DNA of 26,541 nucleotides from Selaginella kraussiana (GCA_001021135.1 LDJE01053894.1:1-26541), one strand, 5' to 3'. Counted from the stretch's first letter, positions 17,739 to 25,892 are shown. The notes: generated from the sequence alone by a model not told the origin. Program-made: numbers and translations.

Positions 17739-19019
17739 TCACACTATCTCCGAAGGAATGAGAAAACTGCGCAAAACTGCAGCATCGGGATCGCAAGGCA
17801 TTTTCGAAACAACTTCTTCTGCCTGTGCTATGCTCCCCATGCGGCAAAACGCATCCACAATGCATGAGTAATGGTCGAGCATTGGGGGAACTCCCGATTC
17901 CACCATCTGTGCAAAGCAAACCCTAGCATCGTCAAGCATACCATGGTGACTACAAGCAGTGAGGACAACCAAGAACGGAAGCTCCTCAGCATCAAAGCCT
18001 TCGAGTACCATCTCGCTGAAGAGTCCCAACGCAGAAGCGACATGCCCATTCTGGGCATATGCACCAAGCATCACAGTCCATGAAGTGAGATCTTGTTCTG
18101 GAAGCTCATTGAAAAGCACTCTTGCACTGTGCAAATGCCCAGCTTGAACGTAAGTCGAAACCACAATGGTAGAAGCCACAACGTTCCTCAGGGGCATCTT
18201 GGCAAACACTTCCGTGGTGAGCTCCAACTCTTTGGCCTGGGCACTTGCAGTGAGCATTGAAACCCAAGATATAACATCCCTCGCAGGCATTTCGTGGAAC
18301 AATTTACTGGCATGATTGACATGGCCATTCCGGGCGTAACCATGGAGCGTTGCCGTCCATGCAAGAACGCCCCGCTGTGGCATTCTCTCAAAGAAAGCCG
18401 CAGCTTCGTGGGAATTTGCACTAAGCAGAGCATTCCAAGATGCCGGGTTCCTCACGGGCATTCTGTCGAAGAAGTCCTTTGCCTGTTTCGCATCCCCGTG
18501 CATCAGACACATTGTGATGGCAGCGTTCCATGTTACAGTCGAGTGCTGGGGCATACGGCTGAAGGCCTGCCGTGCGCAAAGCACATACCCATTCTGGGCA
18601 AATGCAGTCACCATTGTATTCCACAATACTTCATCTCTCTGAGCAGCGCCGTGAAACAGGCTGGCGGCTTTGTGTATGAATCCACCCTGGGCATAAGCCT
18701 GCAGCACCATCCCGAACACAACTACGTCCCATTGGGGCATTTTCTCAAGCATTTCCCCAGAGAGAAGTAGATGCTCGTTCCGGGCATATGCACCAAGCAA
18801 AAACGTCCATGAATACTGGTTCGGGCTCTTGATCTCCTGGAAAACCTTTCGAGCCGCACATAAGTCCTTGCATTTTCCATACATATCAATAAGCAAGTTT
18901 GCAAGGACTGTATCATCTTCATCCCTGCTACTGCTGCTGTTGAGTATGCGTTCGTGAACTCTCTTGCCTGCTGCAAGGTCCCGGCTTTCACCACAAGCCT
19001 TCACCAGCTTTCTCCACAT
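17739..19019 (-). CDS. Pentatricopeptide repeat protein, PLS class, short E end, no DYW
   Basis: 426 residues, intronless as written. It has successive PPR units with typical ends: YSWTFLLGAYAR (69-80), VLWNTMVTAFAQNGYVLCAR (131-150), VTWNAAITMCLMHGD, ASWNALLSANS, LAWTATLHGYARNGHVNHAS (219-238), VISWVSMLTASAQ, LTSWTVMLGAYAQNGHVASA (311-330), and the L/S-type LVVLTACSHHGMLDDAR. It closes with the beginning of an E motif (MPCDPDAAVLRSFL) and stops 8 residues later, so E is cut short and DYW is absent. The unit near residues 197-213 is missing about nine residues between LLSAN and EAAAFFERMP. Family role: sequence-specific binding of organelle RNA. There is no clear targeting peptide at the ATG. 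An in-frame stop lies three codons upstream, but CTTTAG|GATTGC just before the ATG looks like a splice acceptor, so a 5' exon carrying the transit peptide may exist. Confidence 0.88.
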   Translation of the reverse strand: MWRKLVKACGESRDLAAGKRVHERILNSSSSRDEDDTVLANLLIDMYGKCKDLCAARKVFQEIKSPNQYSWTFLLGAYARNEHLLLSGEMLEKMPQWDVVVFGMVLQAYAQGGFIHKAASLFHGAAQRDEVLWNTMVTAFAQNGYVLCARQAFSRMPQHSTVTWNAAITMCLMHGDAKQAKDFFDRMPVRNPASWNALLSANSHEAAAFFERMPQRGVLAWTATLHGYARNGHVNHASKLFHEMPARDVISWVSMLTASAQAKELELTTEVFAKMPLRNVVASTIVVSTYVQAGHLHSARVLFNELPEQDLTSWTVMLGAYAQNGHVASALGLFSEMVLEGFDAEELPFLVVLTACSHHGMLDDARVCFAQMVESGVPPMLDHYSCIVDAFCRMGSIAQAEEVVSKMPCDPDAAVLRSFLIPSEIV

Positions 19020-19129
19020 GCAATCCTAAAGCATAGAACACAAATCAAAGCATCATCTATGTCACTCAGACTGTGACCACTCTGGTGCTCTTGGCATGCT
19101 CTACAGTCTGGTCAAATGAACGCTAGAAC

Positions 19130-19152
19130 AGGAGCGGTCATTGACCGCTCCT
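19130..19152. promoter_or_regulatory. Perfect palindrome upstream of the PPR gene
   Basis: AGGAGCGGTCA, one centre base, then TGACCGCTCCT: 11-base perfect arms about 110-130 bases before the PPR ATG and 8 bases from a TTTAGGG telobox-like motif (19160-19168). It suits a dimeric protein site or a leader hairpin. No factor can be named. Confidence 0.5.
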
Positions 19153-19229
19153 TTTCAAGGTTTAGGGTATTTAAGCTCAGGAAAACGGTGGCAAACCAAA
19201 TAAGTTCTCAGTGCCCGTCATTTAAAATG

Positions 19230-19368
19230 CACTCTTGCCCAAGAAGATGTGGCTTTGTTTGAGAGAATGTTTTTGCATGGACGGTAATGCTGCTCGGAGG
19301 CGACGTTAAACCAAGAGAGATGTATTGCTCATTGCAAGTGCCCAAGCTGAAGAGCTGGAGCGGTTTCT
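19230..19368 (+). pseudogene. Short PPR-like relic on the plus strand
   Basis: CTCTTGCCCAAGAAGATGTG and TTTGAGAGAATG read like LAQEDVALFERM, the end of a PPR motif. TGCTCATTGCAAGTGCCCAA through GCTGAAGAGCTGGAG matches the neighbouring PPR gene's sense sequence for MLTASAQAKELEL (about 18225-18262). It looks like a decayed, inverted piece of a related PPR gene. Confidence 0.45.
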
Positions 19369-19442
19369 AACATCATAAGCTAAGTAAGCATTTGCATAGT
19401 GCCTAGCATAGTGCAAGGGTCCTGCGTGTGGTACTAATCTAT

Positions 19443-19799
19443 TTCCCGGGCCAATTACCCCCCTACCTCTTTATTGATAGTGTGTGCAGTCCCTGTTTCG
19501 TTTTATCGATGCGGCTGTTTAGGCACCCGAGGGGCAGAGCTCCCTTTTTATTTACTATACATACATACATACCCAGGCACAAGTCTCTGTTTTGTGTTTG
19601 GTGTGGTTCGTCGGTTGTATCTAGTTTGTATCCATAGACAACAGTATGAGCTATAATGGGAAAGTTTTACCATACGTGCAAGCTCGAGTTATCGTTTTCC
19701 ATCCTAGGAAAATTAGTGGTTTTTACAGCCCCAATAAAAAGAAACAGAGACTACACACTATCAATCGAGCTATCAATAACGAGGGAGGGGGCCCGGGAG
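19443..19799. mobile_element. Fold-back / MITE-like inverted-repeat element
   Basis: Imperfect inverted arms of about 78 bases, 19443-19520 and 19721-19799. The outer parts contain CCCGGGCC and TTATTGATAG. The inner parts contain TGTGTGCAGTCCCTGTTTCG on the left against TGTGTAGTCTCTGTTTCTTT (reverse complement of the right arm), then GGCTGT. In the right arm a TTGATAG piece is duplicated. A third direct echo, AGTCTCTGTTTTGTGTTTGG, lies in the middle (19581-19600), with an (ATAC)n microsatellite at 19555-19573. No transposase or clear target-site duplication is seen, so the element class is unknown. Confidence 0.55.
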
Positions 19800-20157
19800 G
19801 TTGTTTAGGCTATCATTTCTCGTGCATTTGTATGATAATCCATATTGATGGGATTCACGATGTGCCAAGAGACCTGGGGATAATGGGAACTCATAGATGT
19901 TTTATTCAGGTGCTGGCACTACCTGTGTATATTACAGGCGAGTTGGGAGCTATTGTAAAGCAAATTCCTGAACACAAGATTTGTTTATCTTCGAGTCAAT
20001 AAATATTTTGACTCACATTTCGACTATTCAGAGATCAAAATTTATTCTATATATACGGATTATTCATTAATAACTTATTTCAAAAGTAATAAACTAAATG
20101 GAAATGAGATGAATGCCACCAAGATAGACGATGGATTTGCTTAAAGGAGAGATTAAT
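19800..20157. other. Intergenic, no supported gene
   Basis: A plus-strand frame running from the fold-back element to 20002 has no recognisable domain. The remainder is AT-rich and leads into the 3' side of the minus-strand secreted-protein gene. Confidence 0.45.
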
Positions 20158-20998
20158 TCATACTACAGTAACTGCTACAAGCAAGACGCATGGCAGGATG
20201 CCAAGGAACCAGCTATTAACCATTGTTGCACCACTGTTTGGGACGTTCACATCCTTGAATAAGTTTTCAGCTATTTGGACATCAATGTTCATGCCTATGT
20301 CTTGCTTTGGTTTTTGCTTGATGGACTTGAGCATTGCAGTCAGGAAACCATTGCTATACATACGTAGATCAAGTCGATAAGCCTTGAAGTATACAGTGCC
20401 CGCCCGTGGATACATCAAACAATCAACCACCACATAGGTATCAGGGGTCTGCATTAACCGCTTAGCGAAGCTTGAATCTAGCCCAAGTGACTCCCAGATC
20501 TCCTTATCCATGATAAATTCCGATAAAAATATCAGGACCTAATAAAAATAATAAAAATTAATGAAAATAGAAAACGGAGAGCCTTACGTCATCAGCAGCA
20601 GTGTAGTTTCGATCGGACTTCAGCTGGCGGTTTATGTCGTGTTCGGAACTCTCGAGAACATCTATATTTGCCATTCGATCAACCAGGTTGGTCCACGTTC
20701 GGTTATCCGGCCCTCCTAGGTCTACAACCGCCTTGGTCACCTCAGCGATTGCAACTTTGACTTCGTTTGGAAACTGTTTGACTAGTTCATAGTTGAGATT
20801 GCTGAAGTAGGGGGCAAGGCCAACTTTGACAATATGTGACTCGACATTGAAATCTGCTAATCTAAGCTGCTCGGAAACCTGGTTCAGTGATCCAAAGGCG
20901 TTCACCAAGCTGACAGGGTCTGGAGAATGGTGGCGGCCGGAAGACTCAATAGCAAGGAGAAGACATATGCACACGGCCACCACCCTGAAGGAGGACAT
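20158..20998 (-). CDS. Secreted, probably GPI-anchored protein of unknown family (263 aa, two exons)
   Basis: Exon 1 is 20998-20588 and exon 2 is 20538-20158, with GAC|GTAAGG and TTATTAG|GTCCTG in phase 0 around a 49-base AT-rich intron. Residues 1-21 are a signal peptide (VVAVCICLLLAIESSG core). The body is mostly helical (LVNAFGSLNQVSEQLRLADF, FPNEVKVAIAEVTKAVVDLG) with N-glycosylation sequons NRT and NYT. Exon 2 has EIWESLGLDSSFAKRLMQTP and YVVVDCLMYPRAGTVYFKAY. The C terminus is NSGATMVNSWFLG and a hydrophobic run to the stop, like a GPI-anchor signal. I do not recognise the fold. It is neither fasciclin nor LTP by cysteine or motif pattern. A clean splice and signals at both ends make it a convincing gene. 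Confidence 0.8.
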
Positions 20999-21666
20999 TG
21001 ATACCTAAGGAGTCAAAAAATGGCGCTCTCAACTTCCTCCACTCCCTTTGTGTCAATCCTCACCCCCAAGATGCATCCCCCCTTCCCTTTGCACACTCCC
21101 GACGGAATATGTCGCCAGCTTGCCTGGGTTTTGGGCATATACCCTGCATATACCAGCAGAGATTCGATTATCTTCCCTCCCCTGAGATGTTGTCCAAATA
21201 CATCGTCCCGAATAACTACTTACAATCACTTGCCAAAATACTTGAACGAACAGCTCTCTCACTAACAGAAACTTCTGACTGAAGTAACTTAGCGCTTTAT
21301 AAGTATTGTTGGAAATCAGAATACAATGTGCAACGATTCCACTGCTGATGAGCATCGTCAAAAGACATATGTTTTGTAATGAACTAGAAAACTAGTGTTT
21401 TGTCGACTGCAGCATATAGCATCTAGTTTTAAAGCACAACGAGTGGTTGTTTAGAAACGAGCATAAGAAACTAGAAGAAGAAACTAATATTTTCAGGCAT
21501 ACATTGTAAATTTACAAAAACCATTCCAAACAGCCGCAGGAATTTGAAGCAAACAAATCACCTCTGATATTGTGTATCAAACTTTCAACAGTGTAAAAAT
21601 GCATGAGTTTCTCTTCAACTACCGACATTAAGAGGCCAAGCGGCGAGGTTTAGGGTTGTTGGTCGA
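20999..21666. other. Divergent intergenic region
   Basis: Lies between the secreted-protein gene (minus) and the hAT-derived gene (plus). A CT-rich stretch at 21035-21105 could be leader sequence of the minus gene. A TATA-like CTTATAAAG (minus, about 21293-21302) is far from the ATG. TTTAGGG occurs at 21649-21655, just before the plus-strand start. No coding sequence is seen. Confidence 0.45.
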
Positions 21667-21795
21667 ATGGAATGGGAGTATGTGGAGCTGCGGCTTCAGC
21701 CGTACTGCGGGAGCAAGCGCTGGGCATGCAAGTTCTACGGCAAAGTTTTCAAGGGCGGAGAAAGGTGCGTGAGGGGCCACATCAGTCGAACATGA
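21667..21795 (+). CDS. Out-of-frame BED-type zinc-finger remnant (42 codons)
   Basis: The first ATG (21667) opens a 42-codon frame encoding RWACKFYGKVFKGGERCVRG and then HISRT. This is the typical start of plant BED-finger hAT transposases (W.CKFCGK.F.GG..R...H). The second zinc Cys is Tyr here. The frame ends at a TGA (21793-21795) and overlaps, in a different register, the start of the 543-aa hAT frame that begins 5 bases downstream. Confidence 0.6.
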   Translation: MEWEYVELRLQPYCGSKRWACKFYGKVFKGGERCVRGHISRT

Positions 21796-23303
21796 ACACA
21801 AAGGTTGTGAATGCGTTTACTGTGTCATCTGAGGCTGGTGAGAGTTTCCATTCGATTCATGAAGTGGAAGACAAGTTTTGGGATCCGGATTACCTTGCCA
21901 AAAGTGTGATCGTCTTGGATGTTGGATTGGACAAGGTCCTGCAGATTATAGTCCAACGAAGATTGGTCAAGAATGGACTTCCGTTTCTGGAGGCTGGCAA
22001 GGTGCTTGAGAGCGAATATCCACGGCTCTGGATTACCAAATGTCAGAGCCAGAGCTTCAACCTAGTAGCTCGCGACTGGTGCCGGATTGAGTGGTTTTGT
22101 AACACTGTGAAGATCGTGGAGCTTGTGACTTACAGTGATCAGAATATTGCTGTCTTCAGGGCCAAGCGGAAGCAGAAGCTGATGCTGCCTTTGCCGGGCT
22201 CAAGACACTTGTTTTCTGATAACTTCATTTGCGTGGAAAGGCTGTTCAGGTGTTGGGAATGGGTTCGAGAGACTGTTGAATCTTCTGAAGTTGTGCAAGA
22301 TGAGAATGTAGCGAGAGCGAGAGCTGAACTTTGTGATGAAAGTTTCAAGCGGGAGTTGTATGGTGTGTACCGGGTCATGGAATGCCTTCACCGTGCCATC
22401 AAGGTTGTGGACAAGCCTAGCCCAACCATGGGGAAGGTGTATGCGGAATGGATGAAACTGGAACGCTATCTTGATGAGCGCAGTCCGGATGTGCCATTCA
22501 GCAGCGAAAAAATGCAAGTGTTGAAGAGCAAAGTGACTGCTAGAAAGAAACAGTCCTACAATGATCTCATTGGGTGTGGGTACGTTCTTGACCCGGAGTT
22601 CCATGGGCATGGACAGGAGAAAGATGAGTTGTTGATGGCAAGCTTTCAGAATGTCGTGCGGAAATTCTACCCCGGGAAAGACAAGGCTGAGACTTGTATG
22701 AGAGAGTGGAATAACTACATCTTAAACTCCTCAGGCTGGGACTTACGTCGAGGGCTCGAGTGGGTGAAGGCTCATCCTGAAGATGCAGAAAGCTATGTGT
22801 TTTGGAGGAACTATGGAGAATCGCTGCCGCTGTTACAAGGTTTGGCAATACCGCTGCTTTCGCAGGTGTCGTCCTGTTCGCATGAAAGGCAGAAGTGGGA
22901 ATTTTACTCGAACGTGATGCGTGAAGTTGAACAACTAGGTGTGGTAGATTGGGAAAAGCACCTGTTTGTGCGCTGGAATGTGACGTTACGTGAGGGACGT
23001 GAGGATATGGAAAAGGATTTCCAGCCGGGGGCTGATGAGGACAAGGACTGGGAGTACGATTATGAGGATATTTTCTACGAGGATGTGGAAGACGTGGAAG
23101 AGAAGATAGAGGAAGAGTTGGACGCAGCAGAACAACATGTTGAGTCACTAGAGGGGATGGCTGAGGACGTGGACGATGATACGGAGGACATGGATGATGA
23201 TGTGGAGGACATGGACGATGATATGGTTAATACTGAGCAAGACGTGGCCACGGACGTGGCGTCCACGAATCAGTTCCAGCCTCGTTTTCTCAATCTGCAA
23301 TGA
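21672..23303 (+). CDS. hAT transposase-derived protein (DUF659/hAT-C type), catalytically dead, acidic tail
   Basis: 543 residues, uninterrupted and intronless. hAT landmarks run in order: PRLWITKCQSQSFNLVARDW (117-136; active elements have a C..H here), PLPGSRHLFSDNFICVERLF (173-192), VVDKPSPTMGKVYAEW (245-260), CGYVLDPEFH (302-311), and the dimerisation block FWRNYGESLPLLQGLAIPLL (377-396) through SQVSSCSHERQKW. The DUF659 Asp of the usual VTDN motif is replaced by VQRR (94-97), and the CxxH His is lost. The end (about 453-528) is very acidic with repeats EDMDDD and DVED. The frame is open over 1.6 kb while its catalytic residues are gone, so the protein was probably co-opted or died recently. 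ATG 21672 gives about 35 non-BED residues; the true BED finger is in the overlapping frame. No terminal inverted repeats are identified. It may be a source gene, a host gene, or an element with one frame break. Confidence 0.82.
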   Translation: MGVCGAAASAVLREQALGMQVLRQSFQGRRKVREGPHQSNMNTKVVNAFTVSSEAGESFHSIHEVEDKFWDPDYLAKSVIVLDVGLDKVLQIIVQRRLVKNGLPFLEAGKVLESEYPRLWITKCQSQSFNLVARDWCRIEWFCNTVKIVELVTYSDQNIAVFRAKRKQKLMLPLPGSRHLFSDNFICVERLFRCWEWVRETVESSEVVQDENVARARAELCDESFKRELYGVYRVMECLHRAIKVVDKPSPTMGKVYAEWMKLERYLDERSPDVPFSSEKMQVLKSKVTARKKQSYNDLIGCGYVLDPEFHGHGQEKDELLMASFQNVVRKFYPGKDKAETCMREWNNYILNSSGWDLRRGLEWVKAHPEDAESYVFWRNYGESLPLLQGLAIPLLSQVSSCSHERQKWEFYSNVMREVEQLGVVDWEKHLFVRWNVTLREGREDMEKDFQPGADEDKDWEYDYEDIFYEDVEDVEEKIEEELDAAEQHVESLEGMAEDVDDDTEDMDDDVEDMDDDMVNTEQDVATDVASTNQFQPRFLNLQ

Positions 23304-24424
23304 CGCTTAAGTGCATACACGATATTGAGAAACCTTGAACATGAGAATAAGAGTTGTGTTGGCACGTGAGCAAGCTTCATACTCAAGGCACAAGTAGTGT
23401 ACTCAAGTTATTACGTAGAGTTGCATGGTAAACTATTTATGTTATAGAAAATATTTTCGACAGTGGCATTACTTTGAAAGGTTCTCTACAGAACTGACAT
23501 GCTAGATGGTACTGCACCAAGCTGAGTTTATTTAGCTATCAAACAGACGTTTATGTCTAACCTAAGTCTTTCTTACCGTCCTACGTGGTAGCCAGCGTAT
23601 ATGTGTTGAAGTATGAATGCATATATGTGTATTACGAGAGTTTCATGGTACAGGTATAACCCCCTCATATGCCTGCTGTATATCATGTACGAGTATTTCG
23701 TGATCCTTTGAACTTTGAAGATTCGCGAACTGATCTCACCCCGATTACTCGGGCAAGTTATAAACGATCGGAGACCAAGCACCATGAAAATTGCTGCTGT
23801 AAACTCTGCTCACCTTCTGGTACTTGAAGTGGCCTCAGTGGGATTCAACCAATCTTTCCCAAACAGATCTTCAAGCCGCATCTTGGATACCACCTCTTCT
23901 CCCCGGCAAGCATCGGGGGCTGGACTGGACTGTACATGGTTTTGAAGAACCACAAAAAAGCTCTAGTAAGAAACCTGGCACACAAAATGTACTGGTTATC
24001 CCCCGTTAGCTATTGGTCAATCGCCTGTCGAGTGTCCGATGAAGTGTGTTTTGATAATTATTAACCAAGTTTAAGTTAGTGAGAAGTGAAATTTGGATTT
24101 AAGAAAACCGAGAGTAATTCCTATGTTCATTGCCCATTCCTGAATTGCATCATCTCAAAGTTTGGTATATCTGTAGTTACCACGACCTTGCACCACCAAC
24201 CCAAGATCTTTTGAAATATTAACTAGATTGAAAATTTGTTCTTAACCAAGTTTTAAATCCAATTAAGCCGGATAACCACCTTCTCCTAGTAGAAGTAGCT
24301 AACGAGTATAAGCATGTATCTGTATCGTGGCAATAGCAAGTCCTTCTCCCACTAGAGGTGTGAGTATAAGTTCTCAGCTTAGAATTATTGTTAAAGCAGC
24401 ACCCAGCTAACGAAATAACAGCCA
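23304..24424. other. Intergenic, no supported gene
   Basis: About 1.1 kb. Short frames at 23715-23945 and 23824-24009 have no domain features. The 3' end of the hAT-derived transcript lies here (AGAATAAGAG near 23343 might serve as poly(A) signal). AT-rich sequence with AACCAAGTTT(T)AA repeated near 24064 and 24243. Confidence 0.5.
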
Positions 24425-24765
24425 TCACGTATGGGAAAGCTTCAAGTATGGCATGGACTGAGCGGGATCAATGGCCTCAAGTAGCCTTGACAGTCGTTGT
24501 AATCCTTGCTTGTTCCCATGAAAAATGCAAGAATGTAACAACGATCTACGGACTATTACGTCATGTAGCATGCTCCACAAACATGGTAGTCCACGCGACA
24601 ATGCCTCCAAGTGGCATCACCTCAAAGACAAACCTGGCCTCCTGCAAATTCCCAGTTCGGGCATTTGCAGTCAAAAGCGTGATGTTTGTAAACTTGGTGG
24701 TGATGGATGGCAAAGCCTTTGTCTTTCTGCACGGTAAAGAGATACATGAAGAAAACAAGTCTTTG
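24425..24765 (-). pseudogene. PPR gene relic (one PPR unit plus E motif)
   Basis: On the minus strand, TLLTANARTGNLQEARFVFE plus VMPLGGIVAWTTMF is an unmistakable PLS-type PPR unit. After an in-frame stop, another frame gives LLHSCIFHGNKQGLQRLSRL plus LEAIDPAQSMPYLKLSHT, which fits the E motif (CRIHGN.E....A..LLELDP..S..Y..LSN). The pieces sit in different frames with stops between them and nothing further, so this is a broken gene. It is fused on its 5' side to the M48 relic. Confidence 0.75.
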
Positions 24766-24790
24766 TCCTTCTGCACGGTAAAGACAAACA
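24683..24790. repeat. Short local duplications at the PPR/M48 relic junction
   Basis: TTCTGCACGGTAAAGA followed by (G/C)A(T/A)ACATGAAGAAAACA occurs twice (24734-24758 and 24771-24798), a tandem duplication of about 38 bases. 24680-24717 is the inverted partner of 2147-2182. Confidence 0.6.
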
Positions 24791-25075
24791 TGAAGAAAAC
24801 ATACATGTCCGAACTAGAAAGCGGGTGTCATAGCATAAGAGCCCCTTTACCAGGTAGGGAGTTGGGAAGGTAAGCCATATACCATGGTCACACTTTAAGT
24901 GCCCAAGCTCATGAGCCTGCGTTAAAAAAACATCAATTTTATGTTAAAAGTTAAAGCCTGTAGTTCAAGCGACCTGCTATTGCTAGAGTATAAGCGTTTG
25001 GCTGTATAAGTCCGGGACTACATCCAAGCCAAGTCTCGTCGATGCCTCTACGATCAGCTTGTGCAAATCAGGAAG
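24775..25075 (-). pseudogene. Relic of an M48 metallopeptidase gene (copy 2, retains HELGH)
   Basis: The first exon remnant (25075 down, after acceptor TTTCAG) reads LPDLHKLIVEASTRLGLDVV and PDLYSQ. Then, in a shifted frame and after the loss of several codons, it reads AYTLAIAGR, matching the M48 segment PDLY.RQ.PVPNAYTLAI.G. After AT-rich sequence and the acceptor AACGCAG (24917-24918), the second remnant (24916 down) reads AHELGHLKCDHGIWLTF, the zinc-binding motif with both His and the Glu intact. Compared with copy 1 it lacks about 22 bases after WLTF. The exon that normally links these pieces is absent. Source family: plastid-type M48 peptidase (At3g27110-like), by memory of the family. 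Confidence 0.8.
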
Positions 25076-25178
25076 CTGAAACCAATAAAAAAAATGTATT
25101 TCATTTGGAAAATAACTAATATGGTAGATTACGAGGATTCCATAAGGTAGGTAGCAAACGCGGTGCGCAACTCTGCTT

Positions 25179-25188
25179 GTATAAATCA
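25179..25188 (+). promoter_or_regulatory. TATA box of the lipid-transfer-like gene
   Basis: TGTATAAATC lies about 50 bases before ATG 25234 and so predicts a leader of about 20-25 bases. Confidence 0.55.
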
Positions 25189-25233
25189 CACCGATTGTTT
25201 GTAGTGTCGCCCCACTCCTCCTCGCGATCAATC

Positions 25234-25569
25234 ATGATGAATTTCTCGCAGCTGCTTGTTTTTCTGCTGCTTCTTCACTCGTCCGCCGCAACAGCAGCTA
25301 CCGCGCAGCAGAAGCTCCCTGGCAGCAACTCCACCGTCCCAAGCGCAGAACGTCCGCTTGTGTGCAACCCGCTTCAGACGTTGGTCTGCATAGGATCGCC
25401 GCCCGGAAAGCCTCTGTCCGACGAGTGCTGCGATGCAATCAGGAATTTACTGAGCGAGGACTGCCTGTGCTACGATCGCGAGCGGACCAGCTTCCCCCCG
25501 ATCAGCATTGTGCTCCCCTTGGCAACCAGCTGCCAGGTCCCTCTCGTCATTGGGTGCCCCAATCCGTGA
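25234..25569 (+). CDS. Secreted eight-cysteine lipid-transfer-like protein (DIR1-like)
   Basis: 111 residues, intronless, ATG ATG at 25234/25237. Residues 1 to about 24 are a signal peptide (FSQLLVFLLLLHSSAATAAT). Eight Cys (44, 52, 65, 66, 77, 79, 100, 108) follow the plant pattern C-C-CC-CxC-C-C; the CxC is CLC, and the stretch before the seventh Cys ends PLATSC. The Leu between the two Cys, and ISIVLPLATSC before the last pair, resemble the DIR1/type-2-like LTPs. Known: this fold binds lipids in the apoplast or cell wall. There is no GPI tail; the protein ends GCPNP. The frame is open upstream to about 25177, but that stretch has only a TTG and holds the TATA box. A poly(A) signal AATAAA is at 25619-25624. 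Confidence 0.88.
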   Translation: MMNFSQLLVFLLLLHSSAATAATAQQKLPGSNSTVPSAERPLVCNPLQTLVCIGSPPGKPLSDECCDAIRNLLSEDCLCYDRERTSFPPISIVLPLATSCQVPLVIGCPNP

Positions 25570-25629
25570 ACCCGGGCCGTGAACAATCGATTGTATGCAT
25601 GGTTTAAGCGAATTATGGAATAAAATGTT

Positions 25630-25880
25630 GATCTTGAGTCACCTAACGTTGTTGAGGAGCCTTGGAAATTCAAATCTTGAAGAGCAAAGCTATGGGTTGT
25701 CTTTCTTGAACTCCAAACCCTGTCCAAACTCTCAAACAAGCTCACAATTAAAGATTAAAAGCGTTGATCACATTTGAAAGTGCCATTTTATTCACCAAAT
25801 GAGTTCTCTGTGCACAATGTTCCTGTTGTCTCAACTATAAAATGTTTTTGAATACGGAAAATCAGAAATTACCATAGAAT
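25630..25880. repeat. Dispersed repeat R, right copy (blocks rearranged)
   Basis: Contains the TTGTTGAGGAGCC block, AATTCAAATCTTGAAGAGCA, then after about 80 unrelated bases TTGATCACATTTGAAAGTGC, a CAATGTTCCTGTTGTC block and GGAAAATCAGAAATTACC. The partner is 4584-4740. The order of the first two blocks differs and extra sequence has entered here. It lies directly after the lipid-transfer gene. Confidence 0.65.
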
Positions 25881-25892
25881 TTTATTTACCAT

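Noticed and set aside
19646-20002. 118-codon plus frame
   Set aside because: Begins within the fold-back element and has no recognisable domain.
20158-20998. Fasciclin-like or lipid-transfer assignment for the GPI-tailed protein
   Set aside because: No FAS1 H1/H2 motifs and no eight-cysteine pattern.
22567-23148. 193-codon Pro/His/Ser-rich minus frame
   Set aside because: Antisense shadow of the hAT-derived gene, including its acidic repeat tail.
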